Source: an uncultured Burkholderiaceae bacterium
Lineage (GTDB): Bacteria > Pseudomonadota > Gammaproteobacteria > Burkholderiales > Burkholderiaceae
Direction: 5' to 3'
NCBI GenBank assembly: GCA_937862905.1
Contig: CALMCL010000169.1
Location: 27,217-91,216, forward strand
Length of the DNA stretch: 64,000 bases
Positions within the stretch are counted from its first letter, which is position 1. The number at the start of each line of letters is the position of its first letter. This document shows, in pieces, positions 7,326-16,087 of the stretch. The position numbers were made by a program, and so were the translations under genes. Below the pieces are notes generated by a model that was not told the origin of the DNA, searched no databases, and was given only the letters and a program-made list of their open reading frames with translations.

Positions 7326-9836
7326 ATGTTCAAAAAGATGTTAAGTGCTTTCAACCTCGTACCGCGCGACCTGCGCACTTTGAGTGTGTGCGCAACGGCT
7401 TTGCTGATGGCCGCGTGCGCCAGCAACAACGACTACACCAGCGACAGCAGCCACAGCCCAAGCAACATGCGCAAAGACTCGACATACAACAGCTCGCGCA
7501 GCCACTCAAAAGATGTGTGGCAACGGGTGCGCGACAATTTCGGCATGCCCGATTTGGTCAACGATGAAGTGTTCAGGAAAGAAGAGTACTATGCCACCCG
7601 CGCCGACTACGTGGGCCGCATGGCATCGCGCTCAGGTGACTTTTTACCGTTGATCATGAACGAAGTTGAAAAACGCCGCATGCCCAGTGAAATCGCCCTG
7701 CTGCCATTTGTCGAGTCGGCCTTTGTGACCACCGCCAGCTCGCCGGTTAAAGCATCTGGTTTATGGCAGTTCATGCCAGCAACAGGGCGCGACTTTTCAT
7801 TGGAGCAAAACCGTTTTGCCGATCAACGCAATGACGTGGTGGCCTCGACCGATGCCGCATTGACCTTTTTACAACGCTTGCATGATCAATTTGGCGACTG
7901 GCACCTTGCGCTCGCAGCCTACAACTGGGGCCCTGGCAATGTCACCAAAGCCGTCAGCCGCGCTCAGGCCGCTGGCTTGGCTGGTACTTACGAAGACATC
8001 CGCATGCCTGCAGAAACCAAGCAGTATGTGCCTAAATTACAAGCGATTAAAAACATCGTTTCCAACCCAGAACGCTTTGGCATCAGCTTGCCTGATGTGG
8101 CCACCGACTCACGCCACGAAGTGGTTTCCATTACACGCGACATCGATTTAACCAAAGCCGCAGAGCTCTCAGGCTTGGATTTGGAAAGCTTTAAACGCAT
8201 CAACCCCGCATTCAAAAAACCCGTCATCGCCGCCGCCTTGGGCAGTCGCATTTTGGTGCCTGCCAACCGTGCAGAAGCCGTGCGCAATGCGCTCAGTGAC
8301 CGCTCCAGCACACTGGCCACGTTGACCACTTACTCAACCTACAACACCGAAGCCTTGGTTGACATCGCAGCACAATTCAACACAACCGAAGACAATTTGC
8401 GTTACCTGAACAGCATCCCGTCCTATCACTCTTACGTCAAAGCAGGTTCAAGCCTGCTGGTGCCGCGCACGTCAAACAAAACCAGCCAAGACATCCCTTA
8501 CCAAGCCCTCAGCGCAGGCCTGACCACAACCACAGGCGGCATCGGGTTTGGCACAAACTACACCGTTGAGCAGCCCATTTTGGCTTTAAATTCGGATGAC
8601 AGCACCCGCCAAGAACGCAGCGGCATTGCCAGCGCAGCGGCTTTATTTGCCAGCACATCGCCAGCCAACGCAGGCCCTGGTTTATCGTTCTCAAACAGCA
8701 GTGATGATTTGGCACAATTGATTAAAAACAACCCCAACAGCTTGCACGACCCTGTTGCGGCATCGGGCGCACTGATTGTCAACGCGACCCCGCGCAAAGT
8801 GGCGGCGCCAGTCAACCTGACTCAGACAGCCAACTCAAACAATGCGCCAGAAACAGAGTCAAATTTATTCAACGCCTTGGCCGCCAGCTCAAACGCTCCT
8901 GAGGCACCCACAACAGTGCCAGCAGCCCCTTTAATCTTTGCGCCACAACCCACTGCCGTCGCCACCAACATCAACACCACCCCAGACATCACCAGCACAC
9001 CCAAAGCTGTGAATGTACCGCTGAGCAGCCTCAATGCGGCGGCCTCAACGACAGCACCGATTGCAGCGACGGCACAGATTGAACCCATTGCCCCCATTCT
9101 GGTGAACACACCTCCTGCGCTCACGGTCGCAGCAACCCCAGTCAATGACAGCCTCACGCCATTCAGTCCCGACGCTTTTAAAGCCATTGAGAACGAAAAC
9201 ACCCTTGCCGAAAACAACATTGAGCCAGAAAAGCCTGTGGTTAAAGTTGCCACAACACCCGTCCTTCGAAAAGTCAGCATAGCCGACATCAAACCCGTGG
9301 CAAAACCATTGGTCGCTGCACACACCAATCAAACCACGGGCCAAATCGTTAAAGTCAACTACACACCACCCGCTGCGCCCAAAGTGATCAACGCCCCTGC
9401 AAAATCAATGACGAAACCGATGCCCGCAACCAAAGAAAAGGCTCCCATCGCCAAAGCAAGCCCAGCATCGAAAGAAAAAAACAACGCAACGGTCAGCAAA
9501 CCCCCCGTTAAAGTGACCGCTAAAGCCCCTCAAACAAGCGCAAAAGAAACCATCAAGGCCAACGCCCCTGCCAACACCCCGCCAAACAAAGGCAAGGGTA
9601 AAGTCACCGCAACCGTTGTGGCCAATAAACCCGTTGAAAAACCAAGCAAACAAGCAAACAACACCGCTCAAAAAACAAGTGTAAAAAACGACAAAACACC
9701 ACCAGCCCCCAAACCACAAGCAAACAATATGAAACCTGCAATTGCTGAGAAAAAGGTGCTGGATAAATCAAAAACTGCGGATAAAACCATCGCAACCGCG
9801 ACAGATAAAAAAGCAAAGCCCATCAAAAAGAACTGA
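7326..9836 (+). CDS. mltD: membrane-bound lytic murein transglycosylase D, with long C-terminal tail
   Basis: MltD cleaves peptidoglycan glycan strands to 1,6-anhydromuropeptides at the outer membrane. The ATG at 7326 opens a lipoprotein signal with lipobox LMAAC; an upstream TTG at 7269 is less likely. The SLT domain (about residues 95-240) shows ALLPFVESAF with the catalytic Glu, ASGLWQFMPATG and AYNWGPGNV. Two LysM-like segments follow (about 260-400). From about residue 400 to 836 the sequence is low-complexity Ala, Pro, Thr, Asn and Lys, ending strongly basic. Family members are usually near 450 aa, so the tail roughly doubles the protein. It could span the envelope or bind wall polymers; that is inference. 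Confidence 0.92.
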   Translation: MFKKMLSAFNLVPRDLRTLSVCATALLMAACASNNDYTSDSSHSPSNMRKDSTYNSSRSHSKDVWQRVRDNFGMPDLVNDEVFRKEEYYATRADYVGRMASRSGDFLPLIMNEVEKRRMPSEIALLPFVESAFVTTASSPVKASGLWQFMPATGRDFSLEQNRFADQRNDVVASTDAALTFLQRLHDQFGDWHLALAAYNWGPGNVTKAVSRAQAAGLAGTYEDIRMPAETKQYVPKLQAIKNIVSNPERFGISLPDVATDSRHEVVSITRDIDLTKAAELSGLDLESFKRINPAFKKPVIAAALGSRILVPANRAEAVRNALSDRSSTLATLTTYSTYNTEALVDIAAQFNTTEDNLRYLNSIPSYHSYVKAGSSLLVPRTSNKTSQDIPYQALSAGLTTTTGGIGFGTNYTVEQPILALNSDDSTRQERSGIASAAALFASTSPANAGPGLSFSNSSDDLAQLIKNNPNSLHDPVAASGALIVNATPRKVAAPVNLTQTANSNNAPETESNLFNALAASSNAPEAPTTVPAAPLIFAPQPTAVATNINTTPDITSTPKAVNVPLSSLNAAASTTAPIAATAQIEPIAPILVNTPPALTVAATPVNDSLTPFSPDAFKAIENENTLAENNIEPEKPVVKVATTPVLRKVSIADIKPVAKPLVAAHTNQTTGQIVKVNYTPPAAPKVINAPAKSMTKPMPATKEKAPIAKASPASKEKNNATVSKPPVKVTAKAPQTSAKETIKANAPANTPPNKGKGKVTATVVANKPVEKPSKQANNTAQKTSVKNDKTPPAPKPQANNMKPAIAEKKVLDKSKTADKTIATATDKKAKPIKKN

Positions 9837-9860
9837 GCACGCACAGAGCATCGCCCGACA

Positions 9861-9886
9861 AGCACCACCAAGCCAATGGTGGTGCT
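9861..9886 (+). terminator. strong hairpin after mltD, possible terminator
   Basis: AGCACCACCA (9861-9870) and TGGTGGTGCT (9877-9886) form a perfect 10 bp stem with a 6 nt loop, 25 bp after the mltD stop. No T-tract follows, so it may stabilise the 3' end rather than terminate. Confidence 0.5.
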
Positions 9887-10019
9887 GAGGTAGTGTTGAA
9901 CAAGAGGAAGCAGCACTACAGCAGCACTTATTGTGAAATGTGTGAAATGCGAAGTAAAACCCACTTTGCGTTTGTTGAAACATAACGATGTTTAAGCTGG
10001 AAATACACGCAAACCCACG

Positions 10020-10103
10020 CAAATCCATCAACCAAGTAAGCGGATGATTGACGGTTTTCACTATAAAACCGAACGACCATCCACTAAAAAAAGCGGCTGA
10101 AAC
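10020..10103. repeat. intergenic repeat element, copy B
   Basis: Second copy of the element at 4707-4800. The core at 10042-10058 is identical over 17 bp and the flanks are similar but diverged. Confidence 0.55.
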
Positions 10104-10346
10104 ATGTTGCCTCACGTACAATAGCACCCACAGCACGATGGCTGATTTTCGGCAAAAGCAACATTGGTATGGCCTATCGCCAAGCAAACCCTGCTTCGTG
10201 ATGGTTGGGATTTAAAGATTTTGAATGGGGAGCCCCACACAACATGAATGAAACCCAAGAAACCCGTAAACAAAATATTAGATGATTTACGAGTTTCGCT
10301 ATAGACAACACGCACATTAACAACACGCACCATTCGGAGACCTCTC

Positions 10347-11141
10347 ATGGCATTTTTAGCAGGCAAACGCATCCTCATCACAGGTTTATTGTCCAATCGT
10401 TCCATCGCCTACGGCATCGCTCAAGCCTGCCACCGCGAAGGCGCAGAACTCGCATTCACCTATGTTGGCGAGCGCTTCAAAGACCGCATCACCCAATTCG
10501 CCAAAGAGTTCAATTCAGAACTCGTGTTCGATTGCGACGTCGGCAGCGATGAACAAATCAACGCCGTGTTTGCGGATCTGAGCCAATCATGGGATAAGCT
10601 GGATGGACTCGTGCACGCGATTGGCTTTGCCCCGCGTGAAGCGATCGCAGGGGATTTCTTGGACGGCTTGTCACGCGAAGGCTTCAAAATCGCACACGAC
10701 ATTTCAGCGTACAGCTTTCCTGCACTGGCCAAAGCATCATTGCCGATGCTGTCTGACCGTGCCGCAATGATCACCCTGACCTACCTCGGCTCAGACAAAG
10801 TCGTGCCCAACTACAACACCATGGGCTTGGCCAAAGCTTCACTCGAAGCGTCTGTGCGCTACCTCGCCGACAGCCTCGGCCCACGTGGTGTGCGCGTGAA
10901 CGGCGTATCAGCGGGTCCGATCAAAACCTTGGCCGCATCAGGCATCAAAGGCTTTGGTAAAATTTTGAACTTCGTTGAACAAAATGCCCCGCTGCGCCGC
11001 AACGTCACCATTGAAGACGTGGGCAACGCCTCTGCATTTTTATTGTCAGACTTGGCAGGCGGCATCACAGGTGAAATCACCTACGTGGATTGCGGCTTCC
11101 GTCAAGTCATCGGCGGCATGGGATTTAATGAGGCTGAATGA
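10347..11141 (+). CDS. fabI: enoyl-[acyl-carrier-protein] reductase (NADH)
   Basis: The product (264 aa) is an SDR-fold reductase that performs the last step of each fatty acid elongation cycle, reducing enoyl-ACP. The FabI-type cofactor site appears as [13 protein letters not shown]. The catalytic Tyr and Lys are in YNTMGLAK with six residues between them, the FabI signature. Start is the ATG following an AGAC-rich leader; it is monocistronic, with a terminator after it. It is the target of triclosan-type inhibitors. Confidence 0.97.
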   Translation: MAFLAGKRILITGLLSNRSIAYGIAQACHREGAELAFTYVGERFKDRITQFAKEFNSELVFDCDVGSDEQINAVFADLSQSWDKLDGLVHAIGFAPREAIAGDFLDGLSREGFKIAHDISAYSFPALAKASLPMLSDRAAMITLTYLGSDKVVPNYNTMGLAKASLEASVRYLADSLGPRGVRVNGVSAGPIKTLAASGIKGFGKILNFVEQNAPLRRNVTIEDVGNASAFLLSDLAGGITGEITYVDCGFRQVIGGMGFNEAE

Positions 11142-11155
11142 TCCACAGTCCTTTC

Positions 11156-11193
11156 AAAAAAAGCGCAATGACATGAATCATTGCGCTTTTTTA
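11156..11193 (+). terminator. rho-independent terminator after fabI
   Basis: AAGCGCAATGA (11161-11171) and TCATTGCGCTT (11178-11188) form a perfect 11 bp stem with a 6 nt loop, flanked by an A-run and a T-run, so it could act on both strands. Confidence 0.9.
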
Positions 11194-11385
11194 TATCTTT
11201 TATTGTGAACGCCTCCGCAAACCTCAGCGACCATCAAATAATGTTAGTGAGACCGAACGACGACAAATGAGCACCAATGTTCGTGCATACTCAACACATC
11301 CACTCAATCCACTCAATGAACGGCAGGGATTTCAACCCATTCTGCATGTTTTGGCATTTTTTTAAAGATGCCTTTTGATGTTTCA

Positions 11386-13302
11386 TTACCCCAGCATCTC
11401 CAGCTCTTCCTGCAAACCCAACCATTCTTCCTCAATCGGCGCCATCTGCTCAGTCAGCTCCGCACTGCGTGCGATCGCAGCGGCCAAGTCATCCTGTTTA
11501 TCACCCGCATAAGCCTCCTCTGAAGCCATCCAGCCTTGCAGTTGATCCAGTTCACTTTGCATGGCCGCCAATTGTTTTTCCAATTTACTGATCGACTGTT
11601 TGAGCTTTTTCTGTTCAAACTCAATCGTTGCCTTGCTTTTACCTGCATGTTTATCCGCAACAACAGGCGCGACCTCCACATGCTTTTTCGCCGTTTCAGT
11701 CTTTGGCGCGTGATTGGCTTGCTTATGCAGCTGCCAACTTTTCGCACACCAGTTGCGATAGTCGTCCAGATCACCGTCAAATTCACGCACCGTGCGATCG
11801 GCCACCAACCAAAATTGATCAACACAATTCGCCAACAAGCTGCGGTCATGCGACACCACAATCAATGCCCCGTCAAACTGCTGCAAAGCCATCACCAGTG
11901 CGTGACGCATGTCCAAATCCAAGTGATTGGTCGGCTCATCAAGCAACAGCAAATGCGGCTTTTGCCAAATCAGCAACGCCAATGCCAAACGCGCTTTTTC
12001 ACCACCTGAGAAATTGATGATGGATTCGTTCACACGATCGCCCGCGAAATTAAAACCACCGAGGTAATTGCGTAGCTTTTGATAATTTTCATTTGGCGCC
12101 AGACGAATCATGTGCCACAGCGGTGACTCATTTTCACGCAAGGTATCCAAATGCTGCTGTGAAAAATAACCGATGCGCAAGTTCGGCGCATTGACGATTT
12201 CACCACGCAAAGGGATCAATTCGCCCGCCAACGCTTTAATCAGTGTTGATTTACCCGCACCATTCATGCCCAACAAACCAATGCGGTCTTGGCTCTGAAT
12301 CGTGAATGCGATGTTTTCCAGCAACGCCGTATCACCGTAGCCCAAATCCAATTTGTCCGCTTGAATCTGTGGGTTCGGCAAATCGGCCAACGGCGCAAAT
12401 TCAAAGCTAAACGGTGAATCCAAATGCGCAGGTGCAACCAACTCCAAACGATCCAACGCCTTGATGCGGCTCTGCGCTTGACGCGCCTTGGTCGCCTGCG
12501 CGCGGAAGCGGTCGATGTATTTGTGTAAATGCGCCACATGCCGCTGTTGCTGTTCATACAACGCATTTTGTTGCATCAAACGCTCAGCGCGTGTGCGCTC
12601 ATACGTCGAATAATTGCCTTTGTACGCCGTCAATGTCTGTTGGGCGGCCTCAATGATGTGCGAACATAACGCATCCAAAAAATCGCGGTCATGCGAAATG
12701 ATGATTTTCGTCGCAGGATGGGTCTTCAAATAATTTTCCAGCCACAACACCGTATCCAAATCCAAGTGATTGGTCGGCTCATCGAGCAACAACAAATCCG
12801 AGCGGCACATCAAAGCGCGCGCCAAATTCAACCGCATCCGCCAACCGCCCGAAAATGAGGTCACCGCATTGCCCTGCACATTCTGCGCAAAACCCAGTCC
12901 ATTGAGCAACTGCGCGGCTCGCGATGGCGCGGTGTACGCATCAATCACCGCCATGTCCGCATACACCGTCCCCATCATCTCACCATCGTCATCGGCAATG
13001 GCCTGCTCCAACTGTGCATTCAACGCCGCCAAAGCCTCATCCCCCGCCAGCACATAATCCAACGCCGACTCATCCGTATCGGGCATTTCCTGCGCCACAT
13101 GCGCAATCGTCCAATTGTTCGGGATGTACACGTCCCCCTCATCCGCCAACAATTCGCCGCGCAACAAAGCAAACAAACTCGACTTCCCCGTCCCATTGCG
13201 CCCCACCAACCCCACGGACTGCCCCGTATCGATGCGCGCATTGGCTTTTTGAAGCAACACATTATTGCCGCGTTGGAGACGAAGGTTGGTGAGGGTGATC
13301 AT
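11386..13302 (-). CDS. yheS: ABC-F family ATPase YheS
   Basis: The product (638 aa) has two ABC ATPase domains in one chain and no membrane domain, the ABC-F layout of ribosome-associated ATPases. Domain 1: GRNGTGKSS, FSGGWRMRLNLARAL, LLLLDEPTNHLD. Domain 2: GMNGAGKSTL, FSGGEKARLALALL, DEPTNHLD. The linker between them is charged, and a coiled coil (about 545-638) ends the protein. The N-terminus (MITLTNLRLQRGNNVLL) resembles E. coli YheS closely. The frame extends to 13335, but the ATG at 13302 gives the family N-terminus. Probable role: rescue or regulation of stalled ribosomes. Confidence 0.93.
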   Translation of the reverse strand: MITLTNLRLQRGNNVLLQKANARIDTGQSVGLVGRNGTGKSSLFALLRGELLADEGDVYIPNNWTIAHVAQEMPDTDESALDYVLAGDEALAALNAQLEQAIADDDGEMMGTVYADMAVIDAYTAPSRAAQLLNGLGFAQNVQGNAVTSFSGGWRMRLNLARALMCRSDLLLLDEPTNHLDLDTVLWLENYLKTHPATKIIISHDRDFLDALCSHIIEAAQQTLTAYKGNYSTYERTRAERLMQQNALYEQQQRHVAHLHKYIDRFRAQATKARQAQSRIKALDRLELVAPAHLDSPFSFEFAPLADLPNPQIQADKLDLGYGDTALLENIAFTIQSQDRIGLLGMNGAGKSTLIKALAGELIPLRGEIVNAPNLRIGYFSQQHLDTLRENESPLWHMIRLAPNENYQKLRNYLGGFNFAGDRVNESIINFSGGEKARLALALLIWQKPHLLLLDEPTNHLDLDMRHALVMALQQFDGALIVVSHDRSLLANCVDQFWLVADRTVREFDGDLDDYRNWCAKSWQLHKQANHAPKTETAKKHVEVAPVVADKHAGKSKATIEFEQKKLKQSISKLEKQLAAMQSELDQLQGWMASEEAYAGDKQDDLAAAIARSAELTEQMAPIEEEWLGLQEELEMLG

Positions 13303-13443
13303 GTTTAGAATGCAGTAAAAAATAAAGCCCGGCAAAAGCGGGGCTTTGGGTCAAATTGAAACAGAATTATAGCAAGAACAGCACCAAATAACCAAAGGAA
13401 ACGCGGATTAACGCCGAAGGTAAAGGCGGCCTGAGGGAGGACC

Positions 13444-13486
13444 GCAACAAAAATCATGAAAATGCCCAAGGCATGACCCTTGTTGC
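13444..13486 (-). other. hairpin after the VOC gene, possibly a degenerate cassette end
   Basis: GCAACAA (13444-13450) and TTGTTGC (13480-13486) are inverted, with an inner ATGCC/GGCAT hairpin. It lies just downstream of the VOC stop on the minus strand, where a second attC would be expected. It has the AAC/GTT triplets but is too short for a normal attC; it could equally be a terminator. Confidence 0.3.
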
Positions 13487-13501
13487 ATGGATGCTCGCTA
13501 T

Positions 13502-13894
13502 TTATTCAGCATGATGGTAAGCAACACATAACTTATTGCCATCAGGGTCTCGAAAGTACGCGCCGTAGTAATTGGCGTGGTACTCCGGCCGTAGACCTGG
13601 CTTACCCTCACACGTACCGCCGCACGCCAAAGCAAGCGCGTGAACTTGATCGACTTGCTGGCGAGAACTTGCCAAGAACGCAAACATCTGCCCGTTGCCT
13701 GAATGATGTGCTTGTTGGTTGAATGGTCGACCAACGAGAAATAATGGGCGTGGATCTGGCGTGGACTGCCAGCCAGCCCATGGTCGCTCATCGTCCAGAA
13801 AGCGAAACTGAATTCCAAGCGCCCCCAGCACAGGCTTGTAGAAAGCCATGGCTCGCGAAAAATCACTGACGCCGACCATGATGTGTGAGAGCAC
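13502..13894 (-). CDS. VOC (glyoxalase/bleomycin-resistance fold) protein, integron cassette gene
   Basis: The product (130 aa) has one vicinal-oxygen-chelate module pair. It starts HIMVGVSDFSRAMAFYKPVLGALG and ends YYGAYFRDPDGNKLCVAYH, with the usual DPDGN motif. The metal ligand pattern (His4, a Glu in the C-terminal strand) is partly visible; the substrate is unknown. Translation starts at GTG, chosen because GGAGG lies six bases upstream and the fold starts immediately. The gene begins some 20 bp after an attC core site, so it looks like integron cassette cargo, a common context for VOC proteins. Confidence 0.85.
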   Translation of the reverse strand: MLSHIMVGVSDFSRAMAFYKPVLGALGIQFRFLDDERPWAGWQSTPDPRPLFLVGRPFNQQAHHSGNGQMFAFLASSRQQVDQVHALALACGGTCEGKPGLRPEYHANYYGAYFRDPDGNKLCVAYHHAE

Positions 13895-13913
13895 TTGACA
13901 CCTCCTTTGACTT

Positions 13914-13985
13914 TTCTAACGTTTGACATGAGAGGCGGCGCAAGGGCGAAGTCCCTTGTGATCTCCTCTCAATGGAAGGTTAGGC
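13914..13985 (-). other. integron attC recombination site
   Basis: On the minus strand the site starts with GCCTAAC (13985-13979) and ends with GTTAGAA (13920-13914), 72 bp. Between them, CATTGAGAGG and CCTCTCATG pair with one unpaired base, the extrahelical base typical of the L boxes. A central AAGGG/CCCTT hairpin completes the folded structure. The upstream gene's stop codon TAA lies inside GCCTAAC and the next gene starts right after the site, exactly as in cassette arrays. The last base of the R' box deviates from GTTRRRY. No intI is in the window. Confidence 0.8.
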
Positions 13986-14576
13986 GGCACTATATGCATG
14001 CTTTCTCTCTGCTTCAGAGAGAACCGCCACTTGAACCGTTGGTTCGCCTGCAGGAGACGCGAAGAACGGCGTTTGCTTGTATGTGCCATCGACTCCGCTG
14101 AGCATCACCCTCGGCATAAAGCCCATGAGCGAAACAACTGTGCCGAAGACAAGGCTGGGAGGAGTCTCCTTGGCACTGCCCGTATTCACCCTCATATGGA
14201 GTCGAGGGAACGAACGTTCAAAAGCCTCGGGATCCGTCCTCAGGCATGAGCCAAGCAAACCCACGTAAGGGAGCTTCCAGTTCCGAGCCGTATTGGCAAT
14301 GGGTGTACGACAGCAACTGGCGTACCACCGCAAAAGCCCTGCCTTTGAGAGCGACATGCAAGCGAGGTGTTGCGTGCCTTCGTGGAACGTGACGTGCTTC
14401 GCCAAAGTGGCCACAAACTCAGCACCACCTTGCGAGTCGTGCGTAAAGTGCGTACTGCCAAGATGATTGGAGTAGGCTCGACAGTCTTTGCAGTAGCACA
14501 TTCCACGTAGTGCTCGATGGGGCTCGCTAACGAGCCCGTGAAGAGCGCCGCACTGGCACTGAAAGTGATGGTTCAT
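13980..14576 (-). CDS. DUF6151-like (GFA-related) putative zinc protein, integron cassette gene
   Basis: The product (198 aa) begins FQCQCGALHG, followed by CYCKDCRAY and later YASCCRTPIAN. This cysteine pattern resembles the zinc-binding sites of the GFA (glutathione-dependent formaldehyde-activating) fold and of DUF6151 proteins; catalytic activity is not established. The start at 14576 has AGGAGAA upstream and follows the core site GTTAGGC by under 20 bp. The stop overlaps the attC box GCCTAAC. Both signs mark it as an integron cassette in the same orientation as the VOC gene. Confidence 0.82.
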   Translation of the reverse strand: MNHHFQCQCGALHGLVSEPHRALRGMCYCKDCRAYSNHLGSTHFTHDSQGGAEFVATLAKHVTFHEGTQHLACMSLSKAGLLRWYASCCRTPIANTARNWKLPYVGLLGSCLRTDPEAFERSFPRLHMRVNTGSAKETPPSLVFGTVVSLMGFMPRVMLSGVDGTYKQTPFFASPAGEPTVQVAVLSEAERKHAYSAA

Positions 14577-14594
14577 TGGCAATTCTCCTGTGAT

Positions 14595-14601
14595 GCCTAA
14601 C
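14595..14601 (-). other. integron core site (GTTAGGC) at the cassette boundary
   Basis: GTTAGGC on the minus strand matches the R' box GTTRRRY and precedes the DUF6151-like gene by under 20 bp. It should be the 3' half of an upstream attC or attI. The matching 5' half is not evident; the MITE-like element begins about 36 bp further and may have replaced it. Confidence 0.6.
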
Positions 14602-14636
14602 AACAGCATTTAGTGTTTACACGTTTTGTTTTTAGC

Positions 14637-14930
14637 AACGGATGTTACGTACTGCGCAAAAATCAAGCACGGTCTAAACAACGCCAAAATCACGTTTGAC
14701 ATTGTAAATCTTTACATTACCAGCCTTTAATCACCGTCATTCCCGCACAGGCGGGAATCCAGTGGGGCGCGAAGCGCACCTTCAAATTAAAACAGGCCTT
14801 CACGACAAACACATGCTGTGCATTGGCATGGATTCCCGCCTGCGCAGGAATGACGGAGTGAAATACAAGACATACTTTTTACTAAAAAAGATAAAAAAGA
14901 GGTTTTTATACGCTCTTGCCAACATCCGTT
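14637..14930 (-). mobile_element. MITE-like element, copy 1
   Basis: Perfect 10 bp terminal inverted repeats AACGGATGTT (14637-14646) and AACATCCGTT (14921-14930) bound a 294 bp non-coding element. Inside, CGTCATTCCCGC-type modules at 14735-14760 and 14830-14855 are inverted and enclose a conserved centre, giving a 121 bp core. The reverse complement of most of the element recurs at 17032-17340. There is no transposase, so it would be mobilised in trans or be a decayed repeat. Confidence 0.75.
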
Positions 14931-15074
14931 AACAATGTGATTACCCATAACCGTGCACAGGCTTCATGGATACCCTCCCCAAGCACTGCACTGCAACAAT
15001 CACACATCAGAGCTTTAAGAACCGAATTGACGGTGCGATGAACCGCATGCATCCGCTTGAGCCGAAGACATGAC

Positions 15075-15548
15075 TCAATCCGTCCGATGCACCACACCAA
15101 CCCACACTTCAACGTCTCCCATGCCCGTTTGCGGGTCAAAGCGCTCGTCATATCGCTCAAAATCAGGGGTGTGGGCGGATTCATAACTGCTGTGCAACAG
15201 CCAATCGTAAATTTTTTGCCATGTCTCCCGAATGTTTGCAATCGCACCCGAATGGACGAACACGGCGTAACGCGCAGGCTGAATGCGCACACGTCCTGTC
15301 TCTGCAGGCAAGCCGTCGAATGATGAAACTTCTACGCCAGTCATGTATTCAAAACTGCTGGCATCATGCCCACACATCACCCCATAGGTGGTTTTTTGCG
15401 TTTGTGCAGGCAAGGGGAGCTGCTGAACAAATGTTCGCCATTGCACTGGAATGCTGGTAACAGCCTCATTGTAGTTGTGATGGTGGCGCAGCCCAGCAAG
15501 AAGCATGGAATGGCCGTGTTCGTAGCGGTTGGGTTGAAAGGTGTTCAT
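15075..15548 (-). CDS. GyrI-like / effector-binding domain protein
   Basis: The product (157 aa) is a stand-alone GyrI-like small-molecule-binding domain, as found at the C-terminus of AraC- and MerR-type regulators. The terminal segment FERYDERFDPQTGMGDVEVWVGV is characteristic, with a conserved Glu-type ligand contact near the end. It has no DNA-binding domain, so it may sequester a ligand or toxin rather than regulate. It lies between the two inverted MITE-like copies with no co-directional neighbour. Such genes are frequent integron cassette cargo, but no attC flanks it. Confidence 0.8.
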   Translation of the reverse strand: MNTFQPNRYEHGHSMLLAGLRHHHNYNEAVTSIPVQWRTFVQQLPLPAQTQKTTYGVMCGHDASSFEYMTGVEVSSFDGLPAETGRVRIQPARYAVFVHSGAIANIRETWQKIYDWLLHSSYESAHTPDFERYDERFDPQTGMGDVEVWVGVVHRTD

Positions 15549-16087
15549 GGCTTTTCCTTTTGATCACAGTTGAAAGGCGACGGGTGACTGCACAAGGGAG
15601 GAAGCCCCTGCGCGGCCACACAGCCCATGGTGCAAGACCGCGTGATACCACCATTGATGCCATGTTGCGATGATTTTTTGCGCTCATTTGAATGAATCGC
15701 ATTGCAAAAGCTCAAAGCAAAAGTTCAAAATGGCCTCGTCGCTCACATGGGTGCATGCACAATTCATTTTGGCACAGTTTGCCCATCGAGCAAACGGGTT
15801 TTAAGCGTGCTTGATCAAAAAAACAGGCATCCAAAAACAAGCATCCAAAGCCATCACAATGAGTATTTCACGTTTTTTTATTTCACATACAGTGGCTGAG
15901 CACAGGGCCAATCCACCGCACAAGTTTATTTCCTTATATAACTTATTGATAAACATACAAATAAAAATTATTTCCATGTTTAAGTGAGATCCATGAATAT
16001 TCTTTATAATGCAAAATCAATGTGCTGACACATAACTTACATTCTTTAAATCAACCTGCACATGACACCACTCTTTTGGAGACACAC
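15549..16087. other. 539 bp gene-free divergent region, GyrI-like gene/binding protein
   Basis: The right half (about 15920-16020) is strikingly AT-rich, with direct and inverted TTAT/ATAA motifs before the TATAAT at 16005. This would suit an activator site for the binding-protein gene. The left half shows no credible ORF. Confidence 0.5.
16005..16010 (+). promoter_or_regulatory. -10 box of the binding-protein promoter
   Basis: A consensus TATAAT lies 78 bp before the start. No good -35 box stands 16-18 bp upstream; the AT-rich segment there suggests activator dependence, perhaps on the CysB-like regulator encoded at 21.7-22.6 kb (inference). Confidence 0.5.

Larger units (their letters stand above)
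9837..10346. other. 510 bp gene-free region between mltD and fabI
   Basis: It contains the hairpin at 9861-9886 and repeat copy B at 10020-10103. The remainder presumably includes the fabI promoter, but no confident -35/-10 pair was found. No ORF looks protein-like. Confidence 0.5.

Noticed and set aside
9345-9833. Repetitive C/A-rich DNA considered as a CRISPR or satellite array
   Set aside because: It is in-frame coding sequence of the MltD tail with no regular repeat-spacer pattern.
11386-13302. yheS considered as an antibiotic-resistance ABC-F protein
   Set aside because: The N-terminus, charged linker and coiled-coil tail match the housekeeping YheS group rather than known resistance subfamilies.
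13444-13486. Second attC after the VOC gene
   Set aside because: It has AAC/GTT triplets and a hairpin but is much shorter than known attC sites and lacks L boxes; kept only as a low-confidence feature.
14906-15292. 128-codon minus-strand frame overlapping the GyrI-like gene end
   Set aside because: It is out of frame with a well-recognised gene and overlaps the MITE-like end.
15702-15899. 65-codon frame upstream of the binding protein
   Set aside because: It has no plausible ribosome site or protein-like composition.
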